Source: an uncultured Verrucomicrobiota bacterium (lineage in GTDB: Bacteria; Verrucomicrobiota; Verrucomicrobiia; Limisphaerales; UBA1096). Taken from it: a stretch of DNA of 11,246 nt. The stretch spans positions 1 to 11,246 of the forward strand of contig CAJXAU010000026.1 of NCBI GenBank assembly GCA_913050205.1. The letters run 5' to 3'. Within the stretch, counting starts at the first letter, position 1, and each line of letters begins with the position of its first letter. A program made the translations under genes and the position numbers. This document shows, piece after piece, positions 1-7,269 of this stretch. Under the pieces are notes generated by a model. That model worked only from the letters and a program-made list of their open reading frames with translations. It had not been told where the DNA came from and did no database searches.

Positions 1-231
1 GATTTCATTGCTAAGGACAGAGAAACTCTAAAACCGATAATATTTAATGCAAACCAAAAAACCCGCGCTTGGCCAAGCGCTTGGTTTGGGAGCGTATGCG
101 GCTACGAGTTATTATAGGCGATCGTCTAAACAGAAAATCGCGTCCGGCGAACCGCTGGCCACGCCGCATGCGGTGGTGTGTGCTGCTATTCCCCCAACCC
201 TCGGAGGAAGATGTTGGCAGTAGCAGGAGGG
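1..231. other. Gene-free 3' flank of the exoprotein gene
   Basis: I see no credible protein or RNA gene here. The stretch lies downstream of the leftward exoprotein stop codon. It holds the hairpin/T-run at 50-88 and a weaker imperfect hairpin at about 159-176, centred on the palindrome CCGCATGCGG, with no T-run on either side. The first 50 bases are AT-rich and featureless. Short open frames here and across the boundary (for example 69-308 plus) have no recognisable content and overlap the end of the real gene. Confidence 0.6.
50..88 (-). terminator. Probable intrinsic terminator of the exoprotein gene, built on the iterated palindrome
   Basis: Read on the minus strand, the perfect 16-base palindrome GCGCTTGGCCAAGCGC (65-80) can fold as a 6-bp stem with a GGCC loop and is followed directly by GGG and six T. 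An outer perfect 8-base inverted repeat flanks it (CAAACCAA at 50-57, TTGGTTTG at 81-88). On the plus strand there is no T-run after the hairpin, so the direction fits termination of the leftward exoprotein transcript, about 150 bases past its stop codon. The same palindrome recurs throughout the window inside genes, so this copy seems to be a dispersed element doubling as a terminator stem. Confidence 0.6.
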
Positions 232-3200
232 TTATTCGGAATCGAGATCCAAAAGGGACGGAAGATAGCTTTGGGATGACCAGACGGGGATGCCGCCTTC
301 GCCGTTGAGGAAGAAACTGCTAACGTCACCCGACAAGCGGAGGGCGCATCTTTCGGCGAGGTTAATGTTTCGGCTCACGAGTGACTCGGGGAGGATGACA
401 AGTCCACTGCCGACATCGGTGTCCGGCGTGCGGATTTCAACTGTGCCCTCAACGCCAAACTCGGAGGAAGCGGTAATACTTGTTTCAACGGATGGGAGGA
501 AACCATCCGCCGTGATCAGGATGTAACCGCCGTGACCGTAGATGGCGTTGGCAGAAAGTCTTGCTCGATTAAGAACAAGAGTCTCAGGGGCCTCGACAAA
601 TATATTACCGCCGTCCTGCCCTGCCTCAGCGGTAATTCGACCATCCCGGAAGAAAAAGTGCCCATCGCCGTACAGGCGTACGCTGCCTCCGTCCTGCTTG
701 GCCGAGGCGCTGAGTTCGCTGTTGTCAACCAGCACGTGGCCGCTGGTGTTGATGGTGATGTCACCCCCATCGGCCATCGAAGAGCGGACTGAAACCTGTC
801 CATCATTTTGCAGTACCATTTGGCCTGTGATGTTCACATTTATGCTCCCTGCCTCACCGGTGCCAGTGCTCGCGCTGCCAATCAGACCGGCATCGAGATT
901 CAAGCTTGGGGTGGTCAGGTTTATAGTACCGGCATCGCCGTCTGCCACTGTGCTGGTCACCAGTCCACTTCGGGCGATTTCCCCGCTTGGTTCAGCGTCA
1001 ACGTCCTTGGGATCGAACCACTCACCCTCTCCCGCGATGGACACCCCGGCTGCGTTGATTTCCAGTTCGCCCGCTTGGCCAAGCCCGAACGCCGCGCTCT
1101 CGATTCGGCCGCCGTTGGCCAAGTGCAATTCACCCGCGTCGATCTTCACGCGACTGCCCTGCCCCTGTCCGCTGGTGCTGCCATATACGGAGCCGGCGTC
1201 GATCGTCATTTCGTCGGCGTCGATGCGGACGACACCACCGTCACCGGTGTCGCGCACGTCAGCGACGATCGCGCCGCGCTTGGCCAAGCGCAGTTGGCCT
1301 GCGTTAATCTCTATTGCTCCCCCGTCACCTTCGTTTAATGCTCCCGCGTAAACCCGCCCGCTCTCAGTAATGGCCAGTTCGTCCGATTGGATGGCAATGC
1401 GACCGGCGTTGCCGTCGGTAAAACTGTCGCTGGCCAAGCGGCTTTTGTCGGTGATGTTCACGCGTGCGGCCTCGATGCCCACTTCGCCGGCATCGCCGTA
1501 GTTCGCCTGGCCGGTCAGACTCAAATGTTGCCGCCATGCTGCGATCATGTCGGAGGGTTCGGTATTGCTGATGACGGAACTGGCACCGGTCAAATCCACC
1601 TGCCCGCCGGTGATTGCGATGTTTCCGGCCTGACGATACGGCATGCGCGTGGTGCTTTTGAGATACGCGCCTCCGGTTAACGTCACGTTTTCACCTGACA
1701 CCGTGATATTGCCGTTTTGATCAATGTCAGGGTCGAAAGCCGGGTCGAAGATACCGTAACGACCCGCCCACTGGGTCGCATCCGTCGTGCTTGAAACGTA
1801 GGCGCGTTCATCGAGCACGATATTCTCACCGGTGAGTGACACGTTGCCAGACCGGCCGGTGTCGAGCGCCATGCTGCCAAGCGAGCTGGCGCCGTCGAGT
1901 CGAATATTTTTCCCGGCAACCGATACATCCCCGGCGTTGCCATTCGCCCCGGGCTGGTGTTTGTTCGGATTAAACCCGGTGCCCGGCAGCGCCACACCGC
2001 TCTGTACTCTCGCCCCCCCGGTCAGGTGAATTGAAGCGGCCTCCAGGGAAACATTGCCAGCATCCCCTGCGTCGCGCATCAGGCTTTGCACCCGGGCGCC
2101 GTTGGCCAGATTCAATTCATCGCCAACAAGATGGATATTACCGGCCTTACCGGTGCCCAGGCTTTCGGAGAAAATCCGGGCCCCGTCCAGTTGCAACGTG
2201 CCTGCCTCGATTTCCCAGTCTGCCGCAGCGTACCGTGTACCGCTGAGACTACGCAGGTAGGTCGAGGCATCCATGTCGAACACCCCGGCCTTGATATTGA
2301 TTTTCCTGATGATTGGCTGTGCCACGGCATCGGAATCAGACAACTCGATTTGCGAACCCTTTGTGAATCGGATCGACCCTGTCGCCTCGATTTGGTGATT
2401 AAAATTATTGTGAAGCGACAACTTCGACGCGTTGAAGACAATATCGTTTGCTCGGATATCGACCGCCGACACGCCGTGTCCGCCCGGAATGCCTTTGTTT
2501 GGTCCGACCGTATCGAAGTCATCGTTCGTCTGAAAACCGGGATGGAAATTAATCGTTTCCCCTGCACGCATGACGAGGTTGGGCGCCGTGTAGTTCCGGA
2601 TATCATCGTGCACGAGCAGAAAACTCGTACCCCAGCGGTTTTGGTTAAATTGCTCCTCGTAACCGAGCGAGATGTTTTTGCCCTTAAACGTGAGAGCGTG
2701 CGTCACCGAGGGAGCAGTGTTGACATAGATGAACCGATTCAAACCAAGCGTGAGTTGTTCCTCCGCCTCAAACGTCAAGTTGCCGGTGTAATGATTGTCG
2801 AGCCAAAGAACGGGATCCGGCACCGCCTGACCGATCACATTTTGCCCCTTGAATAAAACATCCCCGCCCCGACCGACTGGCCCGTTCCCACTGATCCCCT
2901 TGCCCGCCTGAAGTAATCCTTCCTGCAGGATGGATACGCCGCCCAGTTTCAGGTCATTCGCGGCCACTGCGCTGATGTCTCCGGTTTGGCCACTGTTCCT
3001 CGAGTAGGTATAAAAACTTAGACTGGTCGCAACGGTCTTGGCCATGCCGCCGTCCATCTTGCGCCCAAGACTGAGGTCGTTGCCTGTAATCGTGATTGCC
3101 CCGTAGTTTTCCCCAACGGTCAAGCCGGCATCATTTCGTGCCTCGTTAATGAGCCGTCCCATTGGGGCGAACACCGATTCCCCCTCGATGGAAATTGCCG

Positions 3201-6200
3201 ACGTCGGCCCCTGATAAGCGATCATTTGTACGCCGCTGGCACGATCGAAGTCCGGCCCGTCCAACACCACGGTCGGAGCGTTCAGTGATACAGGTGACAA
3301 ACCACCATCCCCGTAAGACGCGGCTTCCACAAACGCCCCTGCTACACCGCGGATACTCTCCCTCATCGAGAGGGAAACGCCCCCCGCCCTGCCGTCAACA
3401 GATTCACCGGGAAACGAAAGGGACTCGATGACTCCGCCATCCGCGACGAACGTACCTCCGGTAATCTTGACTGAGCCACCCTGCCCACCAGACGCCACGG
3501 TTCGGATGTTCCCAGCGTTCAGGGTAAGTGTATCGGCATCGATATGAATCGCGCCCCCCAGCGCGCCTTCCGGGCTGGAAGACCCGATGACACTGCCCCC
3601 GGAGAGGCTCAGGTTTTCGACATCAAGATGCAGCGGTGAACCATCGATGGTCATTGCCGAAGCGCCACTTCGAAAGCTCACATCCCCACCCAATATCGAC
3701 AAATTCGACTGGCCAAGCGTAGTGCCAATGACATCAATCGCACCTGCTTCCCCACCAACAAATCGAATCGGTGCCGTGCCGGGCATCGCATCTGATGCGG
3801 TTTGCAGATCAACCGAGGCATCTCCATCAAATTCCACTGAACTGCCGGTAAACAGCGTCAGCGCGCCGACGCTCTCAAATTGGGCATTGGGGCCGACAAC
3901 GAACCCGCTTGGGTTCATCAGGATCAAGTCACCCTGCCTTGCCCCGAGATCAACAGCGCCGTCCAATACCGACGACTCTCCACCCGTTACACGAGTCAGG
4001 ACTCGTTTTTGATCGGCACCAAGGTCGCCAAACGTCAAGCGGTCGCCCCCTCGCAGTTCCAGCTTGGCCAAGCTGTAGTAGACATTTTCGCCCTTGGCCA
4101 AGCCCAGCGAACTGTCGATCAACCCGTCGGTAATCATCGCGGCATCGCCCAGTGTGTCATCCAGTGCGATGCTGGTTTTTTGCGCTTGGCCAAGCGGGGA
4201 ATCCACACCGCCAACCCAGCTATCGGTCAGCAACATCGACCCGGTGGCGTTGATCCGGGTTGTACCGGGATCGCCTGCGCCCCGAACGGTGGTGTTGATC
4301 ACGCTCGATTTGACTAACAGCGACCTCCCCTCGATGAGAATGTCGTTGCCATTCACAGCCGGATCGATGGTGTTCATCCCGATGGAAGTCAGTTCAGAAT
4401 CCTGAATGGTCACCGAGTTGGCCCCGCGTAATGAAAGGCTGCCGGCACCGCCGGAAACCTCGTCGAGCATGGTGAGTTGGTTGTTTCGAAAAACAACCAT
4501 GGGCGCTTCGAAATCAAAGTCGTGGTGTGCCCCGCCAGAGATCGTATGGCTGCCAAGCCGACTGTTGGCGATGACCAACTGCTGGCCACCCTTGACCGAG
4601 AGGCCAAGCGAAGCGTCCGAGCCGTCCCCCCTCCAGTCAGTGATCGAGTCCAGCGAAATACCATCCAGTGAAACTACCCGACCGCCAAGCTCCAAGGCAC
4701 CGTTGTGCATCTCGATATGAGTCCCGGTACGTGCATCCAGTAAACTCTCGGCATTGAGCGTCATCGTCCCGTGACCCGAAAGAAAAACCGGTTCCTCGAC
4801 ATCGCGCAGATACCGCGCCCCCTGATTGTATACCTCGGAGAAATAACCGAGGTGCTCGAGCTTGGCCCCGTTCATCTCCAGAATCGTCGCCGAAAGGGAG
4901 ACATCTGCACGGTCCGAAGCCGCTCCCTGCACGGAGGCGGAGATGGTGGAGTTGTTGATTTGCAAAATGCTGTCCACCTCGACACTCAGCCCGCCGACCT
5001 TTACGCCCTCTGGCACCAACCCGGCAGGCAAGTCGATCTTCGCATTGTTTTGCAGGTGCATGTTTGTAGCAGAAATATCGATGTTCCCCGTGGCGATGTT
5101 GTTGTGGTCATGCTTGTAGTAGCCGCGGGTGCTGATTGTATTCCGATCGACGATCAGGTTGCGCTCCACATCGAGACGGATCGTGCCACCGTAAACTTCG
5201 TTCACCCCATACTTTTGGAGAACGATACCACCGGTGCCGTATAGCTGCACGTCACCGGCCGCGATGTCGATCAAGCGTGGGTCCTTGGGGCCACCATAAA
5301 TTCCACTGGAATAGTCGGCGTTCGGTTTTCCAATCTTCAACAACCCGGACACGTCGATATCCATCTCGTCTGCCCGCAAACCGGCTGCATCAATGTACAG
5401 GCTCCGCGCTTTCACGGTCATCCGGCTGTCCGGGTTCCCGGCGTAATCGTTCAGGTAAACTTCGCCATTGGACTCGATGTTGAAGCTATTCCCGATGTCC
5501 AGATTCATCGTCCCACCGTATGGGGTGAACAGTTTGAAATCACTCTCCCATTCGCCTTTCGCGATGGTCGCACTTTTGGCCTTTAGGTTCAGGTAGCCCA
5601 ATCGCTGACCCTCAGGGAGGTTCACGGCTAAATTCGGGTTCTGCTCGCGATCCACCCCAACGTACACTCGACTCTCGCCAGCGAGGTCGAAGTTTCCGCT
5701 CAACTCCATATCAATCCCAAGACCTGCGTTAAGCTGGGCACGGCCATTGATCAGGGCGCTTCTCCCTGTAAGAGACAACGTGCTTGGCTCGAGCATGTTA
5801 CCGGTGATCTCACTGTTGTTGACCAGTTTCAAGTCACGAGCCAGTTTAATGGCCGCTTCATCCTCAAACTCGATCGTACTTTGAAACACCTCAAGCACGG
5901 GGGACGTGATCTCCAGAGAGTCCGTGGTCCATGTGCTGTTCGCGCTCAACTTCATTCCTCCCCCGAGAGTGACCTCGGATTGCTGCGCCTCAATCAGGCT
6001 CCCTTCGACGATGGCCACTCCCCCGGACACATCCAGCCCGGCCTCGGAGTAAAGATAGCTTTGCTTCGTCAGGCTCATTCCGTTTTGTCCCAATATCGTC
6101 AATTCGGCATCGGATTCCGATGCCAATCCCGACCCCAGTTGCACCCGGGCGTGTTCTAGTATCGCTGCCCCGGTTCGAATGGAAATGTTCCCGGATTGAC

Positions 6201-7164
6201 CGATGTTACCCGACTCATCCCGCGAGGTCATCGAGTAAACCCCGCCCCCCTTCAAAGTCACGGACGATCCTACAATGGTGACCCCCGCCGTGCTTCCGCT
6301 CCCATTGGCCAAGCTCAATACACCGGTCTCATCGCCAAACGCCACGTCGCGGTTCCGGATGTTGTCGATAAACTCACCACGATCGAGCCCCTCGCCTGAG
6401 TCCGGCGCCGCATCCGGGTTCTCGATCAACACCGGCTTTCTCGAACTGATAACAACCCGTCCCGCGTTCCCCCCAGTCGACTCTGTACGAAGTTGCCCTT
6501 TGCGAATCGTCACGCCGTCCGATTCCACGATAATGTCGCCCGAGTCGCCGGTGCTCGATTCAGAAACCACCCGGGCGTTCTCCAACTTGACGCTCCCCCC
6601 CGCAACGTGAACTGACCCGCCCGTGACCAAGCGCGACCCATCGAACGAAATATCCCCCGCTGGGTTACCACCCAGAAAACCAAATGCCTGTGGCGGTGAA
6701 GCGGTCAACACGCTTTTATCAGGCTGCCTCGCAAGAAACGCCCCATCCTTGCCGAGGTTTATACGGTCCCGGGACGAGATCGTGAACGCCCCGTCCACGT
6801 CCACTTTCGCGTTTTCACCAAATAAAAACCCGTTCGGGTTGAGCAGGTAAAGATTGGCCCCTGCGATCTCAGAGCGAATCAACCCGTCAATGGACGAAAC
6901 CCCGTCTCCTGTGACACGGCCAAGGATGTTGTGAATGGAATCCGGCCCGGTGAAGGTCGCCGACTCACCGGTCTGAAGATTGAACTCACCAAAACTGTGA
7001 AAGAGGTTGCTCCCAATTGTTTTGCCGAGTGAATCGGGGATCTGAAAGTTTGGACCAGACAACGCCCCGGCATTGCCAAAGGAAGTATCAACCGTCACTT
7101 GGCCAAGCGCTTGGCCAAGCGAGCCAAGGAGGCTTCCGACAAAAATAACTGTCCTAAATTTCAT
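232..7164 (-). CDS. Giant two-partner-secretion exoprotein (filamentous haemagglutinin / TpsA type) with two TPS modules
   Basis: This is a 2310-residue secreted surface protein. In this family a Sec signal peptide and an N-terminal TPS (haemagg_act) module direct export through an outer-membrane TpsB pore, and the rest folds as a right-handed beta-helix. Seen here: signal peptide at residues 1-21 (basic MKFR, hydrophobic core, likely cleavage ALG|Q); TPS module at about 23-175 with NLFHSFGEFNL, NILGRVTG, IDGLI and LLNPNGFLFGENA; beta-helix rungs; a second TPS-like module at about 998-1147; and a long rung ladder at about 1650-2214 of the pattern GxAGxIxIxxxxLxLxxGAxIxS. The tail (C2273, SSF, then GEGGIP) resembles the C-terminal motif of cyanobacterial TPS proteins. 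C2273 is the only cysteine I find. The start is fixed by the signal peptide; no Shine-Dalgarno precedes it. The cargo function (adhesion, matrix, competition) cannot be told from sequence. No toxin domain is visible at the C terminus. The partner TpsB gene is not in the window. Confidence 0.9.
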   Translation of the reverse strand: MKFRTVIFVGSLLGSLGQALGQVTVDTSFGNAGALSGPNFQIPDSLGKTIGSNLFHSFGEFNLQTGESATFTGPDSIHNILGRVTGDGVSSIDGLIRSEIAGANLYLLNPNGFLFGENAKVDVDGAFTISSRDRINLGKDGAFLARQPDKSVLTASPPQAFGFLGGNPAGDISFDGSRLVTGGSVHVAGGSVKLENARVVSESSTGDSGDIIVESDGVTIRKGQLRTESTGGNAGRVVISSRKPVLIENPDAAPDSGEGLDRGEFIDNIRNRDVAFGDETGVLSLANGSGSTAGVTIVGSSVTLKGGGVYSMTSRDESGNIGQSGNISIRTGAAILEHARVQLGSGLASESDAELTILGQNGMSLTKQSYLYSEAGLDVSGGVAIVEGSLIEAQQSEVTLGGGMKLSANSTWTTDSLEITSPVLEVFQSTIEFEDEAAIKLARDLKLVNNSEITGNMLEPSTLSLTGRSALINGRAQLNAGLGIDMELSGNFDLAGESRVYVGVDREQNPNLAVNLPEGQRLGYLNLKAKSATIAKGEWESDFKLFTPYGGTMNLDIGNSFNIESNGEVYLNDYAGNPDSRMTVKARSLYIDAAGLRADEMDIDVSGLLKIGKPNADYSSGIYGGPKDPRLIDIAAGDVQLYGTGGIVLQKYGVNEVYGGTIRLDVERNLIVDRNTISTRGYYKHDHNNIATGNIDISATNMHLQNNAKIDLPAGLVPEGVKVGGLSVEVDSILQINNSTISASVQGAASDRADVSLSATILEMNGAKLEHLGYFSEVYNQGARYLRDVEEPVFLSGHGTMTLNAESLLDARTGTHIEMHNGALELGGRVVSLDGISLDSITDWRGDGSDASLGLSVKGGQQLVIANSRLGSHTISGGAHHDFDFEAPMVVFRNNQLTMLDEVSGGAGSLSLRGANSVTIQDSELTSIGMNTIDPAVNGNDILIEGRSLLVKSSVINTTVRGAGDPGTTRINATGSMLLTDSWVGGVDSPLGQAQKTSIALDDTLGDAAMITDGLIDSSLGLAKGENVYYSLAKLELRGGDRLTFGDLGADQKRVLTRVTGGESSVLDGAVDLGARQGDLILMNPSGFVVGPNAQFESVGALTLFTGSSVEFDGDASVDLQTASDAMPGTAPIRFVGGEAGAIDVIGTTLGQSNLSILGGDVSFRSGASAMTIDGSPLHLDVENLSLSGGSVIGSSSPEGALGGAIHIDADTLTLNAGNIRTVASGGQGGSVKITGGTFVADGGVIESLSFPGESVDGRAGGVSLSMRESIRGVAGAFVEAASYGDGGLSPVSLNAPTVVLDGPDFDRASGVQMIAYQGPTSAISIEGESVFAPMGRLINEARNDAGLTVGENYGAITITGNDLSLGRKMDGGMAKTVATSLSFYTYSRNSGQTGDISAVAANDLKLGGVSILQEGLLQAGKGISGNGPVGRGGDVLFKGQNVIGQAVPDPVLWLDNHYTGNLTFEAEEQLTLGLNRFIYVNTAPSVTHALTFKGKNISLGYEEQFNQNRWGTSFLLVHDDIRNYTAPNLVMRAGETINFHPGFQTNDDFDTVGPNKGIPGGHGVSAVDIRANDIVFNASKLSLHNNFNHQIEATGSIRFTKGSQIELSDSDAVAQPIIRKINIKAGVFDMDASTYLRSLSGTRYAAADWEIEAGTLQLDGARIFSESLGTGKAGNIHLVGDELNLANGARVQSLMRDAGDAGNVSLEAASIHLTGGARVQSGVALPGTGFNPNKHQPGANGNAGDVSVAGKNIRLDGASSLGSMALDTGRSGNVSLTGENIVLDERAYVSSTTDATQWAGRYGIFDPAFDPDIDQNGNITVSGENVTLTGGAYLKSTTRMPYRQAGNIAITGGQVDLTGASSVISNTEPSDMIAAWRQHLSLTGQANYGDAGEVGIEAARVNITDKSRLASDSFTDGNAGRIAIQSDELAITESGRVYAGALNEGDGGAIEINAGQLRLAKRGAIVADVRDTGDGGVVRIDADEMTIDAGSVYGSTSGQGQGSRVKIDAGELHLANGGRIESAAFGLGQAGELEINAAGVSIAGEGEWFDPKDVDAEPSGEIARSGLVTSTVADGDAGTINLTTPSLNLDAGLIGSASTGTGEAGSINVNITGQMVLQNDGQVSVRSSMADGGDITINTSGHVLVDNSELSASAKQDGGSVRLYGDGHFFFRDGRITAEAGQDGGNIFVEAPETLVLNRARLSANAIYGHGGYILITADGFLPSVETSITASSEFGVEGTVEIRTPDTDVGSGLVILPESLVSRNINLAERCALRLSGDVSSFFLNGEGGIPVWSSQSYLPSLLDLDSE
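1072..1084. repeat. Iterated palindrome copy (CGCTTGGCCAAGC)
   Basis: TTGGCCAA core at 1075-1082, within the exoprotein gene, read there as GLGQAG. The left arm is full and the right arm loses one base of symmetry. Confidence 0.85.
1115..1122. repeat. Iterated palindrome core only
   Basis: TTGGCCAA with diverged arms, 32 bases from the end of the previous copy. Read in the exoprotein as HLANGG, a common beta-helix rung motif, so protein constraint alone might explain this one. Confidence 0.5.
1276..1291. repeat. Perfect 16-base iterated palindrome
   Basis: GCGCTTGGCCAAGCGC inside the exoprotein gene. Read in a different frame from most other copies, giving RLAKR. Confidence 0.9.
3724..4173 (-). 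other. Second, internal TPS-like module
   Basis: Residues about 998-1147 of the exoprotein repeat the motif order of the N-terminal module. ALDDTLGDAA matches VDTSFGNAG; ENVYYSLAKLELRGGDRLTF matches NLFHSFGEFNLQTGESATF; LTRVTGGESSVLDGAV matches LGRVTGDGVSSIDGLI; LILMNPSGFVVGPNAQF matches LYLLNPNGFLFGENAKV; IRFVGGEAGAIDVIG matches FGFLGGNPAGDISFDG. The similarity continues into the first beta-helix rungs after the module. It has no signal peptide of its own. The match is by eye, but colinear over about 150 residues. Confidence 0.8.
4061..4196. repeat. Cluster of three iterated palindromes
   Basis: Cores at 4064-4071 (AGCTTGGCCAAGCT, a perfect 14-base palindrome with different outer bases), 4094-4101 and 4186-4193 (within CGCTTGGCCAAGCG). 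They are read in the exoprotein as SLAKL, GLAKG and LGQAQ, so two frames are used. The cluster spans the start of the internal TPS-like module. Confidence 0.9.
6305..6312. repeat. Iterated palindrome core, diverged arms
   Basis: TTGGCCAA followed by GC on the right but AT-type on the left. Read in the exoprotein as SLANGS. Confidence 0.6.
6640..7098 (-). other. N-terminal TPS (haemagg_act) secretion module
   Basis: Residues about 23-175 of the exoprotein. The order of motifs is as expected for the TPS domain: VTVDTSFGNAG at the mature N terminus, then NLFHSFGEFNLQTGESATF, NILGRVTGDGVSSIDGLI, ANLYLLNPNGFLFGENA, and a closing beta-helix segment with AFGFLGGNPAGDISFDG. In characterised TpsA proteins this module contacts the POTRA domains of TpsB and nucleates folding outside the cell. 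Confidence 0.88.
7098..7121. repeat. Two iterated palindromes in direct tandem
   Basis: Two exact 12-base copies of CTTGGCCAAGCG side by side. They encode the end of the exoprotein signal peptide (SLGQALGQ). The second copy is part of a perfect 14-base palindrome at 7108-7121. Confidence 0.95.
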
Positions 7165-7191
7165 CGGGGGAAACGTGAATCAATGGACGGA

Positions 7192-7220
7192 ATACTTCGG
7201 TCTTCCGTTGGGAAGGTCAA
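7192..7220 (-). promoter_or_regulatory. Weak candidate promoter of the exoprotein gene
   Basis: On the minus strand, TTGACC (7220-7215, five of six to the sigma70 -35 box) comes just after the T-run of the upstream terminator. After 17 bases follows AAGTAT (7197-7192), only three of six to a -10 box. The gene needs its own promoter if the terminator at 7222-7247 works, and only about 57 bases remain, so the location is plausible though the -10 is poor. A phylum-specific promoter might look different. Confidence 0.25.
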
Positions 7221-7221
7221 T

Positions 7222-7247
7222 AAAAAACGGCGGGCCATGCCCGCCGT
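7222..7247 (-). terminator. Strong intrinsic terminator after the DUF928 gene
   Basis: Perfect 9-bp stem ACGGCGGGC / GCCCGCCGT (7227-7235 with 7239-7247) and a 3-base loop. On the minus strand it is followed by six T (7227-7222). It sits 22 bases after the DUF928 stop codon and about 57 bases before the exoprotein start codon, so the two same-strand genes are at least partly uncoupled in transcription. Confidence 0.88.
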
Positions 7248-7269
7248 CCTTTAAAAATGTGTCAAACAA

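Larger units (their letters stand above)
520..2217 (-). repeat. C-terminal beta-helix rung ladder of the exoprotein
   Basis: Protein-level repeats, residues about 1650-2214. Rungs of roughly 30-45 residues repeat the pattern GxAGxIxIxxxxLxLxxGAxIxS, for example GNAGDVSVAGKNIRLDG, GRSGNVSLTGENIVLDE, GNAGRIAIQSDELAITE and GDGGAIEINAGQLRLAK. This is typical right-handed parallel beta-helix repeat structure. One inter-rung loop (residues 1813-1820, DIDQNGNI) resembles a calcium-binding loop. The DNA units are diverged, so this is an old protein repeat and not recent tandem duplication. Confidence 0.75.

Noticed and set aside
159..176. Imperfect hairpin around CCGCATGCGG as an alternative exoprotein terminator
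   Set aside because: Stem interrupted and no T-run on either side; the hairpin at 50-88 is far better.
69..308. Small open frame running into the exoprotein's 3' end
   Set aside because: Very Arg-rich and unstructured; contains the terminator palindrome at its start and overlaps the real gene's tail.
542..1351. Long plus-strand open frame (269 codons) opposite the exoprotein gene
   Set aside because: Pro/Ser/Ala-rich translation with no domain. It mirrors the Gly/Ser-rich repeat coding on the minus strand, which has a signal peptide and family motifs.
2086..2856. Plus-strand open frame (256 codons) opposite the exoprotein gene
   Set aside because: Starts and ends inside the exoprotein's coding region, no recognisable motif, and explained as an antisense shadow.
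4174..4230. Remnant signal peptide before the internal TPS module (MLLTDSWVGGVDSPLGQAQ)
   Set aside because: The LGQA match is suggestive, but the preceding residues read equally well as a normal beta-helix rung and lack a basic start and a real hydrophobic core.
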